Positions 24,147 through 32,336 of a DNA stretch of 43,663 nucleotides are shown piece by piece. A program made the translations under genes and the position numbers. The notes under the pieces are model-generated. The model saw only the letters and a program-made list of their open reading frames with translations, ran no database searches and had not been told where the DNA came from. Every line of letters begins with the position of its first letter. Position 1 is the stretch's first letter. Source of the DNA: Candidatus Merdivicinus excrementipullorum (lineage in GTDB: Bacteria; Bacillota; Clostridia; Oscillospirales; Ruminococcaceae); contig DVJP01000042.1 of assembly GCA_018716725.1 (NCBI GenBank), positions 1-43,663 of the forward strand, in the 5' to 3' direction.

Positions 24147-24222
24147 TGTAGGGGCGGGGTTTCCCCGCCCGCGTTTTACCATTGTCTTGGTTTTCTGCGG
24201 GCCGGGTAACCCGGCCCCTACA
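24147..24222. repeat. 76-bp palindromic repeat (MITE-like), copy 2
   Basis: Same unit and orientation as 23733-23808, two substitutions. It starts 3 bp after the XRE stop codon, so it may also serve as the terminator of that gene. Confidence 0.85.
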
Positions 24223-24251
24223 ACACACCTGGACGCCGCAGCACAACAAAA

Positions 24252-24277
24252 CCCCCGCCTGTTTTCCCAGGCGGGGG
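24252..24277 (-). terminator. Intrinsic terminator of the NifU-like/GGGtGRT operon
   Basis: A 10-bp GC stem (24252-24261 with 24268-24277), followed on the minus strand by TTTTGTTGTG. Confidence 0.85.
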
Positions 24278-24331
24278 CTGTTTCTTGTTTGAGCAAATAG
24301 TCGGTGGCGAAACGGCTTCTCTTAACAGCAA

Positions 24332-25330
24332 TTATTTGCTGGCTTCTTCGATGGCAACTGCGCAAGCAACGGTCATACCAACCATGGGGTTGTTGCCGGC
24401 GCCGATGAGGCCCATCATTTCTACGTGAGCCGGAACGGAAGAAGAACCGGCAAACTGGGCGTCGGAGTGCATACGGCCCATGGTGTCGGTCATGCCGTAA
24501 GAGGAGGGGCCGGCCGCCATGTTGTCGGGGTGCAGGGTACGGCCGGTGCCGCCGCCGGAGGCAACAGAGAAGTAGTGGAAGTTGTTTTCCACGCACCATT
24601 TCTTATAGGTGCCCGCAACGGGATGCTGGAACCGGGTGGGGTTGGTGGAGTTGCCGGTGATGGAAACGCCGACTTTCTCCAGCTTCATGATGGCAACGCC
24701 TTCGGGAACGTTATCCGCGCCATAGCATTTTACATCTGCACGGGGGCCGTCGGAGAAGGCTTTCTCGCTGACAACTTTGACTTCCTCGGTGTAGGGGTCA
24801 AACTCGGTTTCCACATAGGTGAAGCCGTTGATGCGGGAAATGATATAAGCCGCGTCTTTGCCCAGGCCGTTCAGGATAACCCGCAGGGGTTTTTTCCGGA
24901 CTTTGTTGGCGTTCAGGGCGATTTTGATAGCGCCTTCCGCAGCCGCGAAGGACTCGTGGCCAGCTAAGAATGCGAAGCACTCGGTTTCTTCGCTCAAAAG
25001 CATTTTGCCCAAGTTGCCGTGGCCTAAGCCAACTTTGCGGTTTTCCGCAACGGAGCCGGGGATGCAGAAAGCCTGGAGGCCGATGCCGATAGCGGCGGCA
25101 GCGTCAGCAGCTTTGGTGCAGCCTTTCTTGATGGCGATAGCGGAGCCGACGGTGTAAGCCCATTTGGCGTTTTCAAAGCAGATGGGCTGGGTTTCCTGCA
25201 CAATGGTGTAAGGGTCGATGCCCTTTTCCTCGCAGATGGTTTTGCACTCATCAATGGAGGAAATGCCGTATTCTTTCAGAACGCCGAGGATTTTCGCCTC
25301 GCGTCTCTCGTATCCTTCAAAAGTAGCCAT
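24332..25330 (-). CDS. GGGtGRT protein (conserved partner of a NifU-like scaffold)
   Basis: 332-residue cytoplasmic protein recognised by the invariant SVASGGGTGRTLHPDNMAAG near residue 270. Other conserved-looking blocks are GHGNLGKMLLSEETECFAFLAGHESFAAAEGA and STNPTRFQHPVAGTYKKW. The family is named after the motif and, to my knowledge, has no established reaction. It is regularly encoded beside a NifU-like protein, as here (14 bp after it), suggesting an iron-sulfur-dependent or cluster-handling role (inference). GGAGGGC lies ahead of the start. Glycine-rich GGGTGRT could be a nucleotide or phosphate loop, but this is untested. Confidence 0.88.
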   Translation of the reverse strand: MATFEGYERREAKILGVLKEYGISSIDECKTICEEKGIDPYTIVQETQPICFENAKWAYTVGSAIAIKKGCTKAADAAAAIGIGLQAFCIPGSVAENRKVGLGHGNLGKMLLSEETECFAFLAGHESFAAAEGAIKIALNANKVRKKPLRVILNGLGKDAAYIISRINGFTYVETEFDPYTEEVKVVSEKAFSDGPRADVKCYGADNVPEGVAIMKLEKVGVSITGNSTNPTRFQHPVAGTYKKWCVENNFHYFSVASGGGTGRTLHPDNMAAGPSSYGMTDTMGRMHSDAQFAGSSSVPAHVEMMGLIGAGNNPMVGMTVACAVAIEEASK

Positions 25331-25344
25331 TCTTCGTGCCCTCC

Positions 25345-26037
25345 TTATTCCTTGCGCGGGTCAATATACTTGACGGCGTCGGCAAATCTGCCGTAAGTGC
25401 CTTTGGACTTCTCGTATGCTTCGTTGGGTTCCATGCCCTTCTTAATGAAGTCGGTCATTTTGCCCAGGGAAACGAACTCGTAGCCGATAACCTGATCGTC
25501 TGCATCCAGAGCCATCCGGGTGCAGTAGCCTTCGGTCATTTCCAGGTAACGGACGCCTTTGGCTTTGGTGCCGTACATGGTGCCCACCATGGAACGGGCG
25601 CCTTTGCCCAGGTCTTCCATGCCTGCGCCGATAACCAGGCCGCCTTCAGAGAACGCAGACTGGGAGCGGCCGTAAACGATCTGGAGGAACAGTTCCCGCA
25701 TAGCGGTGTTGATGGCGTCGCAGACCAGGTCGGTGTTCAGGGCTTCCAGAACGGTTTTGCCGGGCAGGATCTCCGCAGCCATAGCGGCGGAATGGGTCAT
25801 GCCGGAGCAGCCGATGGTCTCAACGAGAGCTTCCTCGATGATGCCGTTTTTTACGTTCAGGGACAGTTTGCAGGCGCCCTGCTGAGGAGCGCACCAGCCC
25901 ACGCCGTGGGTGTAAGCGGAAATATCCTTAATTTCTTTGGCCTCAACCCATTTGCCTTCTTCCGGGATGGGGGCGGGGCCGTGATGCGGGCCTTTGGCCA
26001 CAACACACATCTCTTCTACTTCTTTCGAGTAATTCAT
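25345..26037 (-). CDS. NifU-like iron-sulfur cluster assembly scaffold protein
   Basis: 230-residue protein related to the NifU/IscU N-terminal fold. Cysteines stand in likely ligand positions: THGVGWCAPQQGACKL, ETIGCSGMTHSAAMAAEIL and TEGYCTRM. The GCSG..S.AMA block followed by LPGKTVLEAL is the usual IscU/NifU pattern. It is longer than IscU (about 130 residues) because of an extra region (residues about 100-180, FSEGGLVIGAGMEDLGKGARSM) specific to the GGGtGRT-associated group. AAGGAGG precedes the ATG. It is the first gene of a two-gene unit downstream of the GAPDH terminator; no clear promoter was found in the 66 bp in between. Confidence 0.87.
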   Translation of the reverse strand: MNYSKEVEEMCVVAKGPHHGPAPIPEEGKWVEAKEIKDISAYTHGVGWCAPQQGACKLSLNVKNGIIEEALVETIGCSGMTHSAAMAAEILPGKTVLEALNTDLVCDAINTAMRELFLQIVYGRSQSAFSEGGLVIGAGMEDLGKGARSMVGTMYGTKAKGVRYLEMTEGYCTRMALDADDQVIGYEFVSLGKMTDFIKKGMEPNEAYEKSKGTYGRFADAVKYIDPRKE

Positions 26038-26103
26038 AGTAGTACCTCCTTATATTGATCTGCTGGACTCCCGCAGACCGCGGACAAGCGGATATTCAAA
26101 AAA

Positions 26104-26131
26104 TGTGCTGCCGCTATGGAGCAGCAGCACA
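26104..26131 (-). terminator. Intrinsic terminator of the GAPDH gene
   Basis: An 11-bp stem with one G-U pair (26104-26114 with 26121-26131), followed on the minus strand by TTTTTTTG. Confidence 0.85.
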
Positions 26132-26166
26132 TAAACATTGCGTTTTATCCAGCTTTGCGCAGCGGC

Positions 26167-27180
26167 TTATGCCAGCTCTGCGAAGTATTTGATGGTGCGA
26201 ACCATCTGGCTGGTGTAGGAGTTCTCGTTGTCGTACCAGGAAACAACCTGTACCTGATAGGTGTCGTCGTTGATCTTGGTAACCATGGTCTGGGTAGCGT
26301 CGAACAGAGAGCCGTAACGGATGCCGATAACGTCGGAAGAAACGATCTGATCCTCGTTGTAGCCGAAGGACTCGGAGGAAGCAGCTTTCATAGCGGCGTT
26401 GATAGCTTCTTTGGTAACGTCTTTGCCCTTAACGACAGCAACCAGGATGGTGGTGGAGCCAGTGGGGACAGGAACACGCTGAGCAGAGCCGATGAGCTTG
26501 CCGTTCAGCTCGGGGATAACCAGGCCGATGGCTTTGGCAGCGCCGGTGGAGTTGGGAACGATGTTGGAAGCGCCAGCGCGGGCACGGCGGAGATCGCCTT
26601 TGCGGTGCGGGCCGTCCAGGATCATCTGGTCGCCGGTGTAAGCATGAACGGTGGTCATGATGCCGCTTTCGATGGGGAACGCATCGTTTAACGCCTTCGC
26701 CATAGGAGCCAGGCAGTTGGTGGTGCAGGAAGCGGCAGAAATGATCTGGTCGTCCTTGGTCAGGGTCTTTTCGTTAACGCTGTAAACGATGGTCTTCAGG
26801 TCGTTGCCGGCAGGAGCAGAGATAACGACTTTCTTAGCGCCAGCGTTGATGTGAGCCATAGCTTTCTCTTTCTTGGTGTAGAAGCCGGTGCACTCCAGAA
26901 CAACGTCAACGCCCAGTTCGCCCCAGGGGCACTCAGCAGCGTCTTTGATAGCGTAAATGGTGATCTTCTTGCCGTCAACGGTGATGGAGTTCTCATCAGA
27001 GGTAACGGTGTGGCCCTCGTAACGGCCCTGCGCGGTGTCGTATTTGAGAAGGTGGGCCAGCATCTCGGGGCTGGTCAGGTCGTTGATCGCAACGATTTCG
27101 TAGCCTTCAGCGCCAAACATCTGACGGAAAGCAAGACGGCCGATACGGCCAAAGCCATTGATTGCAACTTTAACTGCCAT
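26167..27180 (-). CDS. gap: Glyceraldehyde-3-phosphate dehydrogenase
   Basis: 337-residue NAD-dependent glycolytic enzyme converting glyceraldehyde 3-phosphate to 1,3-bisphosphoglycerate. The N-terminal [10 protein letters not shown]-type Rossmann motif ([13 protein letters not shown]) and the catalytic [10 protein letters not shown] with Cys152 are present; the C-terminus [20 protein letters not shown] is classical. The second ATG (27180) is chosen because GGAGG is 9 bases upstream and only 3 bases from the first (27186). Strong codon bias and promoter suggest high expression. It is monocistronic, with partial read-through into the NifU-like gene possible. Confidence 0.98.
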   Translation of the reverse strand: MAVKVAINGFGRIGRLAFRQMFGAEGYEIVAINDLTSPEMLAHLLKYDTAQGRYEGHTVTSDENSITVDGKKITIYAIKDAAECPWGELGVDVVLECTGFYTKKEKAMAHINAGAKKVVISAPAGNDLKTIVYSVNEKTLTKDDQIISAASCTTNCLAPMAKALNDAFPIESGIMTTVHAYTGDQMILDGPHRKGDLRRARAGASNIVPNSTGAAKAIGLVIPELNGKLIGSAQRVPVPTGSTTILVAVVKGKDVTKEAINAAMKAASSESFGYNEDQIVSSDVIGIRYGSLFDATQTMVTKINDDTYQVQVVSWYDNENSYTSQMVRTIKYFAELA

Positions 27181-27212
27181 AGTCATAAACCTCCAAAAAT
27201 TTTTCTACTCTT

Positions 27213-27241
27213 ATTTTATACCAAAAATTCCAAAATGACAA
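27213..27241 (-). promoter_or_regulatory. Promoter of gap
   Basis: -35 TTGTCA (27241-27236), then -10 TAAAAT at 17 bp (27218-27213); an overlapping TGG-TATAAA at 15 bp is also possible. Confidence 0.7.
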
Positions 27242-27389
27242 GGGTTTGACAGAAAATTAACAGGATAATTCCAGTGAATTTTTTGTGAACATCCGCCGCA
27301 CCTTTTGTGCGTTCTGTACAAACGGGCCAAACCGGCGCCGCGGCCGCCCAAGCTTTTTGCGTTTCCAGGAAAAATCGCCGGGAAAAGCG

Positions 27390-27419
27390 TTGCGGAGCAA
27401 AGTCCGGATGTGGTATACT
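27390..27419 (+). promoter_or_regulatory. Promoter of the radical SAM gene
   Basis: -35 TTGCGG (27390-27395), an 18-bp spacer and -10 TATACT (27414-27419) with TGG in front, an extended -10. Confidence 0.6.
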
Positions 27420-27449
27420 AAAAGAAAACTGTCGAAAAGGGGGAGCCTG

Positions 27450-28400
27450 ATGCGGTTCAAGCGGATCTATATTGAAATCAGCAACATCTGCAACTTAAAC
27501 TGCCCGTTCTGCGTTAAAAGCAGCCGGCCGCCCCGTTCCATGAACGAGGAGGAGTTCCGGCACGTTGTCCGGGAAGTCAAGCCGTTTACCGATTATGTCT
27601 ATTTCCACGTCAAAGGGGAGCCGCTGATGCACCCTCTGCTGGGGAAGTTTTTTGATATCTGCGAGGAAAACGATTTGCAGGTAAACCTGACCACCAACGG
27701 CAGCCTCCTTGCCAGAAAGCAGGATCTGCTGATGCAGAAAAACGCCCTGCGGCAGATCAATATTTCCCTTCACAGCTTCCCTTTCCGGAACGGTTCAAAC
27801 GGCGAAGCCCCGGAGTTTTACAATGAGCTGGACCTGGCTGGGTTAGAAAGCTATGTGCAGACCGCCATTTCCTTTGCCCGGCGGTTTGCCAGGGAACGGA
27901 AGCGGTTTGCGGTGCTGCGGCTGTGGGCCTTGGGCAAGGGGAAGAAGCCGGATGAGGCGGCCGTGCGGATCATGGAGATGATTGAGGAAGCCTACCCGGA
28001 GGCGGCGCCTTTGGAGGAGAAAATGCTCCACCGGCCCAGCATGTGCCTGGAAAAAGGGGTGTTCTTAAGCTGGGAGGAGGAGTTCACCTGGCCGACCTTA
28101 AAATCCCCCTATGTGTCGGATACCGGCATCTGCTACGGCACCCGCAGCATGGTGGCGGTTTTGTGCGACGGGACAGTGGTGCCCTGCTGCCTGGACGCCA
28201 ACGGGGAAGCCCCTTTGGGCAATATTTTTGAAGATTCCTTTGACAGCATTGTTGGCGGCGACTATTTCCGGCGGATTTCCAAGAATTTTGACAACCGCCA
28301 TGTGACGCTGCCCCTCTGCCGCCACTGCACCTACCGGCTGCGGTTTGACAAGCTGGCCGGGGCGGCTTTCCAGGAAGGCGGCGGGCCGGAAGGGCCGTAA
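27450..28400 (+). CDS. Radical SAM/SPASM-domain protein
   Basis: 316-residue enzyme. The [4Fe-4S]-SAM motif is CNLNCPFC (CX3CX2C) at about residues 14-21, in ISNICNLNCPFCVKSSRPP. The C-terminal SPASM-like region has cysteines in DTGICYGTRS, DGTVVPCCLDANG and PLCRHCTYRL, ligands for auxiliary clusters. GGGGAG lies 5 bases before ATG 27450; an in-frame upstream extension would cover the promoter. SPASM proteins often modify peptides or act as anaerobic maturases; no precursor peptide was found next to it. A tyrA-like gene follows by 31 bp, probably in the same operon. Confidence 0.9.
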   Translation: MRFKRIYIEISNICNLNCPFCVKSSRPPRSMNEEEFRHVVREVKPFTDYVYFHVKGEPLMHPLLGKFFDICEENDLQVNLTTNGSLLARKQDLLMQKNALRQINISLHSFPFRNGSNGEAPEFYNELDLAGLESYVQTAISFARRFARERKRFAVLRLWALGKGKKPDEAAVRIMEMIEEAYPEAAPLEEKMLHRPSMCLEKGVFLSWEEEFTWPTLKSPYVSDTGICYGTRSMVAVLCDGTVVPCCLDANGEAPLGNIFEDSFDSIVGGDYFRRISKNFDNRHVTLPLCRHCTYRLRFDKLAGAAFQEGGGPEGP

Positions 28401-28431
28401 AAGGAATTTTACCTGCGAGGATGTGGAAACC

Positions 28432-29283
28432 ATGAAAATTCAAGTTGTGGGCCTGGGGCTTATGGGCGGCTCGCTGTGCAAGGCCGTCCGCCGGTATACG
28501 GACCATACGGTGCTGGGCATGGATTTGGACGGAAAAACGCTGCAAAAGGCCCTGGAACAGGGGGCCATCCATGAAATCGGAACCATGGAAACCCTGCCGG
28601 AAGCGGATTTGGCCATAGTCTGCCTTTATCCGGAAGCGGCTGTCCGTTTCCTGCTGGACAACGGGGAGAAATTCCGGAAAGGAGGGCTTGTCTGCGACAT
28701 CTGCGGCGTCAAGTCGGCGGTGGTAAAGGCGGTCAGCGGCCCCTTAAACCGGCTGGGGGTCCGCTTTGTGGGGTGCCATCCCATGGCCGGCCGGGAATTT
28801 TCCGGCTTTGATTACGCCCAGGCCGACCTTTTCGACGGGGCCAGCTTTATCCTGACGCCGGATGAACAGACCGACCCCTCCGCCGTGGCGGAATTGGAAA
28901 CCTTTGCCCGGTCCATCGGCTTTGGGCAGACGGTGACGGCCTCCCCGGAGGAACACGACCGGATCATCGCCGCCACCTCCCAGCTGGCCCACGTGGTGTC
29001 CAACGCCTATATGAAAAGCCCCACCCTCCAAAAGGAGGCTGGGTTCAGCGCAGGCAGCTATCTGGATCTGACCCGGGTGGCCAAGCTCAACGAGGAAATG
29101 TGGACCTCCCTCTTTTTGTTAAACCGGGAGGCGCTGCTCTATGAGGTGGACACCATCATGGAGCATTTGAGCCAGTACCGGGACGCCCTGAACCGGCAGG
29201 ACGCGCCGTACCTGCGGGAGCTGTTAAAGGAAGGAAGGCTATTAAAGGAAGCGGATTCCCGTCTGCGAAAGGAGAAAAGCTGA
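28432..29283 (+). CDS. tyrA: Prephenate dehydrogenase
   Basis: 283-residue NAD(P)-dependent enzyme of tyrosine biosynthesis, prephenate to 4-hydroxyphenylpyruvate. The N-terminal nucleotide motif is VVGLGLMGGSLCKAVR; DICGVKSAVVKAV, GCHPMAGREFSGFDYA and HDRIIAATSQLAHVVSNAY are the conserved TyrA blocks, the last with the catalytic-region histidines. The ATG at 28432 is chosen from the family N-terminus; the ribosome site (GAGG, about 11 bases) is weak, consistent with coupling to the radical SAM gene. There is no ACT domain at the C-terminus, so feedback control by tyrosine through that domain is absent. No other aromatic genes are adjacent. Confidence 0.9.
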   Translation: MKIQVVGLGLMGGSLCKAVRRYTDHTVLGMDLDGKTLQKALEQGAIHEIGTMETLPEADLAIVCLYPEAAVRFLLDNGEKFRKGGLVCDICGVKSAVVKAVSGPLNRLGVRFVGCHPMAGREFSGFDYAQADLFDGASFILTPDEQTDPSAVAELETFARSIGFGQTVTASPEEHDRIIAATSQLAHVVSNAYMKSPTLQKEAGFSAGSYLDLTRVAKLNEEMWTSLFLLNREALLYEVDTIMEHLSQYRDALNRQDAPYLRELLKEGRLLKEADSRLRKEKS

Positions 29284-29353
29284 CTTACCCCAAAACATTT
29301 TCAGAACAAAAGTCTCACAGGGTTTCTGTGGGGCTATATTTATAGAGGAAGAT

Positions 29354-29556
29354 AAAAGTTTTCGTCCACCTTTTTTAAAAGGTGGTGGTTTCCAAAGGCA
29401 AAGCCTTTGGTCGCCCATCGCAATGGGCGAAATTCCCAAGATAAAAAAGCGCAGAAAAAAGTTTGAAAAATCCACGCCTGGGATTTGTCAAACGGCGTAA
29501 GCCGTCCGACTGTACCCGAAGCGTTCTCTGCCAAACAATCCAGTGAATTGTTTGGC
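29354..29556 (+). repeat. Multi-hairpin structured repeat element, copy A
   Basis: Six consecutive hairpins: H1 29366-29385 (loop TTTTTTAAAA), H2 29392-29410 (loop AAA), H3 29412-29429 (loop CGCA), H4 29461-29493, H5 29492-29505, H6 29530-29556 (loop CCAGTGA). It shares architecture and backbone with copy B on the other strand (35599-35840); stems differ but remain paired. It begins about 70 bp after the tyrA stop, in the same sense. Confidence 0.85.
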
Positions 29557-29577
29557 ACGGTAGATTTTGCCGATTTA

Positions 29578-29626
29578 TTTTAGGGAACCCCGCCGCTTAA
29601 TAAGCGGAAGATAGGGTTCCCTAAAA
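29578..29626. repeat. Nested long palindrome between repeat copies A and C
   Basis: Outer arms TTTTAGGGAACCC (29578-29590) and GGGTTCCCTAAAA (29614-29626), 13 bp perfect, enclose an inner hairpin CCGCTT/AAGCGG (29593-29598 with 29602-29607). It could be a terminator, a tiny mobile palindrome, or the junction of two insertions. Confidence 0.7.
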
Positions 29627-29702
29627 TATTAAATGTATTATCCAAAATTTGATGCTTTGCTGACGCAAATGTACCGTGGAGAAAATCTTAGGAAATTCTA
29701 AA

Positions 29703-29884
29703 CCGTCATTTTGCTCTGCAAAATGACGGCGGCGGGTCATCGCCGGGCGGCTTGCGAGCCGCCTCTTATTTTTATGTTCGCGGCCGAGCCGCGAAAAGAT
29801 AAGGTTTCGCTTTCTGCGGAAAGCGAGGAAGGGCTTTGCCCTTTCCAATCCCACCAACTTTTGAAAAAGTTGGACCAAAACTTT
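29703..29884 (-). repeat. Multi-hairpin structured repeat element, copy C
   Basis: Read on the minus strand it starts at the stop codon of the AI-2E-type gene with AAAAGTTTTGGTCC. It forms H1 (29873-29854), H2 (29843-29829, loop AAA) and H3 (29825-29808, loop CGCA) like copies A and B. It then departs, with three further stems at 29793-29779, 29763-29746 (loop CGCA again) and an 11-bp stem 29729-29703. Confidence 0.82.
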
Positions 29885-31056
29885 TATTGTTCCCTCCACT
29901 TCCCGTGGTTCCCCGGCGCAGGCTCCCCGGCCCGGGCAAGCTCTTCCTTTGTAATGTCCCGGCGTTTGAGCCGGACGGCCACGGTTTCCCGGAACAGGGT
30001 ATAGGCCACCGACGCCAGCGGAATGCCCGCCAGCATCCCCAGGACGCCGAAAAGGCTCCCGCCCGCCGTAACCGCCAGCAGTACCCAGATCCCCGGCAGG
30101 CCGATGGAGTCCCCCACAACCCGGGGATAGAGGAAATTGCTTTCCACCTGCTGCAAAACCAGAATGAAGGCCACAAACCAAATTGCGGTAACCGGCCGCT
30201 CCATCAGGAGGATCAAGGCCCCTGCCGCTGTGCCGAATACGGCCCCGAAAATGGGAATCAGGGCCGTCACCCCGATCATGGCAGAAATCAGGGGCGCGTA
30301 GGGCATTTGCAGCAGGGCCATGCCCAAGAAGCAGAATGCCCCCAGCAAAAACGCCTCGGTCAGCTGGCCCGCCGCGAATTTCCGGAAGGTTTCTGTGGTG
30401 AGCCGCCCCACCCGGGACAGTTTCCGGGCCTTGTCCCGGGGCAGGAAAGCGAACAGCACCCCTTTGCAGGAAAGGCAGAGGGCTTCTTTTTTTGCCAGCA
30501 GGTAAATGGAAAAGACGACGCCTGCCAGGAGGTTCACTGTCCCCTGGAAAAGGTTTGCCGCCATGTTGACGGTGGAATCCACCATTTCCGGCCCGGTTTT
30601 TTGGCGCTGTTCCATCCATTGGCTTACGGCCTCCCAGGCGTTTTGGGTGAAATCCGCCGCCCAAGGCCCCAGCTTCTGAGCAGTCCGGTGGGTCCATGCC
30701 TCCGCCTGGGCAAGGTACCCGGGGAGGTTTTCCAGCAGAACCCCGGCGCTTTTTTTCAGCTGGGGGATAATGAGGAACAGCAGGACGCACAGCACCCCCG
30801 CCGCCAGCAGGTATGTGACGGTGATGGAAACCCACCGCTTGACCTTCCGGCCGGCAAAAAACCGCTCCTCCAGAAACCGGAGGGGGACGTTTAAGACAAA
30901 GGCGATCCCCAGTCCCGCCCCAAAGGGGAGAAAAGCCTCGCCGATTTTCCCCAGAGCTTTCCCTGCTAAATTCGGGTTCCAAATGGCCCAGACTGCCGCC
31001 GCGGCCAACAGGGCGGCAGCCCACCGCCAGCGTTTTTTTTGAAATTCCGGCCCCAT
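29884..31056 (-). CDS. AI-2E-family membrane protein (YtvI-like)
   Basis: 390-residue polytopic membrane protein of the AI-2E transporter family (PF01594), with about eight helices and the conserved C-terminal half (LISAMIGVTALIPIFGAVFGT, VESNFLYPRVVGDSIGLPGI). Start 31056 has AGGGAGG 5 bases upstream; an earlier ATG at 31086 would overlap the previous stop region without a good site. Some family members are YtvI-like sporulation membrane proteins. Lying in line behind spoIIA-sigF and a lipoprotein gene, this one may serve in sporulation (inference). Its stop codon abuts repeat copy C. Confidence 0.88.
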   Translation of the reverse strand: MGPEFQKKRWRWAAALLAAAAVWAIWNPNLAGKALGKIGEAFLPFGAGLGIAFVLNVPLRFLEERFFAGRKVKRWVSITVTYLLAAGVLCVLLFLIIPQLKKSAGVLLENLPGYLAQAEAWTHRTAQKLGPWAADFTQNAWEAVSQWMEQRQKTGPEMVDSTVNMAANLFQGTVNLLAGVVFSIYLLAKKEALCLSCKGVLFAFLPRDKARKLSRVGRLTTETFRKFAAGQLTEAFLLGAFCFLGMALLQMPYAPLISAMIGVTALIPIFGAVFGTAAGALILLMERPVTAIWFVAFILVLQQVESNFLYPRVVGDSIGLPGIWVLLAVTAGGSLFGVLGMLAGIPLASVAYTLFRETVAVRLKRRDITKEELARAGEPAPGNHGKWREQ

Positions 31057-31075
31057 ACTGCCCTCCCTTTTGAAA

Positions 31076-31603
31076 TCAGCCGCCAAAATGGCATTCCAGG
31101 TTCAGGTTTGGAATGGAAAGGGTCAGCAGGGACTGGTTTTTCTGATCCAAAGTCAGGGTGAATTCCCCGGCCTCCGTTTCGCCGCTGACGGTAATGGCGG
31201 ATCCCTCCGTCCCAATGGTAATGCCGTTTGGCTGGGCGGCCTTGTTGACGGCGGCCACAATGGATTTGGTGACGGCGCTGTCCAAAACGTCCTCGCTGTC
31301 CGCCTCAATGTGCAGGCCTAAGTAGGAAAGGCCGATTTTTTCGTCGTCCATGGTGACGACCATGCCGTTTAAGGCCGCCGGTTCGTGAAAGGTAAAGGAA
31401 AATACGCCGTCCTCGGTTTTGTTTAGATCCGCCGTAGCCGAAATGCCGCCCATTTGGATGTCGGCCACCGCGTCAAAGGGCCGGCTTACCGCCGCGGAAA
31501 CCTCCTCCGGGCTGGGAGGAGCCGCTTCTCCCTGGCCGCAGCCGGAAAAAAGCGCCGCGGCCAAAAGGAATGCCGCCAGTTTGGAAAACAGTTTGTGGTT
31601 CAT
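31076..31603 (-). CDS. Putative lipoprotein of unknown function
   Basis: 175-residue secreted protein. The lipoprotein signal is MNHKLFSKLAAFLLAAALFSGC with the lipidated Cys at 22. The mature part has alternating beta strands and repeated themes (ADIQMGGISATADLNKTED, FTLTLDQKNQSLLTLSIPN), like small LolA/YcnD-type beta-sheet lipoproteins. I do not recognise the family. GGAGGGTACT precedes the ATG. It lies between sigF (61 bp upstream) and the AI-2E-type gene (19 bp downstream), suggesting one operon. Confidence 0.8.
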   Translation of the reverse strand: MNHKLFSKLAAFLLAAALFSGCGQGEAAPPSPEEVSAAVSRPFDAVADIQMGGISATADLNKTEDGVFSFTFHEPAALNGMVVTMDDEKIGLSYLGLHIEADSEDVLDSAVTKSIVAAVNKAAQPNGITIGTEGSAITVSGETEAGEFTLTLDQKNQSLLTLSIPNLNLECHFGG

Positions 31604-31664
31604 AGTACCCTCCGTCCTTTTACCATTACTGTTTCAGTATATGCCAAACCGGCGGCGGTATACC

Positions 31665-32336
31665 TTATCCGGACAGAAGATCCGCCCGCAGGTTTGCAAG
31701 GATCTTTTTCTCCCGGCGGGAAACCTGCACCTGGGTCATGCCAAGCTGTGCGGCAACCTGGGTCTGGGTCTGGCCTTTGAAATAGCGCAGATCGATTAAC
31801 TGCCTGTCCCGTTCCTCCAACCGGGTCAAAAGCTCCCGCAAAGCCAGCTTGCCCACCAGGCCTTCCTCCGGGGCCTCCACCTCCACGTCCAGCTGGCCGC
31901 TGCCGTCTTCCTCCGGCTGGGTCAAGGACAGGGCCGGGAGGCTTACGTTGACGGCTTCGGCAATGCGCTCCACCGTTTCCCCCATGGCTTCGGCCAGTTC
32001 GGAAACCGTTGGCTCCCGCCCGAGTTTCAGCCCCAGCCTGTCCCGTTCCCGGGTGACCTTTAAGGAGAATTCTTTCAAAGAACGGCTGACTTTGACAGTG
32101 CCTCCGTCCCGGAAAAGCCGCTTCATCTCCCCTAAAATCACCGGTACGGCGTAGGTGGAGAATTTTAGCCCCCGGTTTTCGTCGAACCCCTCCACCGCCT
32201 TGACAAGCCCCAGGCATCCGGCGGAATACAGCTCCTCGTATTCCATGCCGCGGCCGCTTAATCGGTGGGCCAGGGAGTGGACAAGCCCCAGGTTGGCGGC
32301 GACAAAGGCTTCCTTCTCAGCGGGGCTGCGGATCAT
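31665..32336 (-). CDS. sigF: Forespore sigma factor SigF
   Basis: 223-residue sigma-70 family factor that directs early forespore transcription. Region 2 (NLGLVHSLAHRLSGRGMEYEELYSAGCLGLVKAVEGFD.. FSTYAVPVILGEMKR), region 3 (VSRSLKEF..EPTVSELAEAMG) and region 4 (LIDLRYFKGQTQTQVAAQLGMTQVQVSRREKKIL) match SigF/SpoIIAC. The start overlaps the spoIIAB end by 20 bases with no own strong ribosome site, so translation is probably coupled. In the cell SigF is held inactive by SpoIIAB until SpoIIAA is dephosphorylated. Confidence 0.96.
   Translation of the reverse strand: MIRSPAEKEAFVAANLGLVHSLAHRLSGRGMEYEELYSAGCLGLVKAVEGFDENRGLKFSTYAVPVILGEMKRLFRDGGTVKVSRSLKEFSLKVTRERDRLGLKLGREPTVSELAEAMGETVERIAEAVNVSLPALSLTQPEEDGSGQLDVEVEAPEEGLVGKLALRELLTRLEERDRQLIDLRYFKGQTQTQVAAQLGMTQVQVSRREKKILANLRADLLSG

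Noticed and set aside
29621-31024. 467-codon minus-strand frame overlapping the AI-2E-type gene
   Set aside because: Its translation is Gly/Pro/Arg-rich without a domain, and its end runs through repeat copy C.
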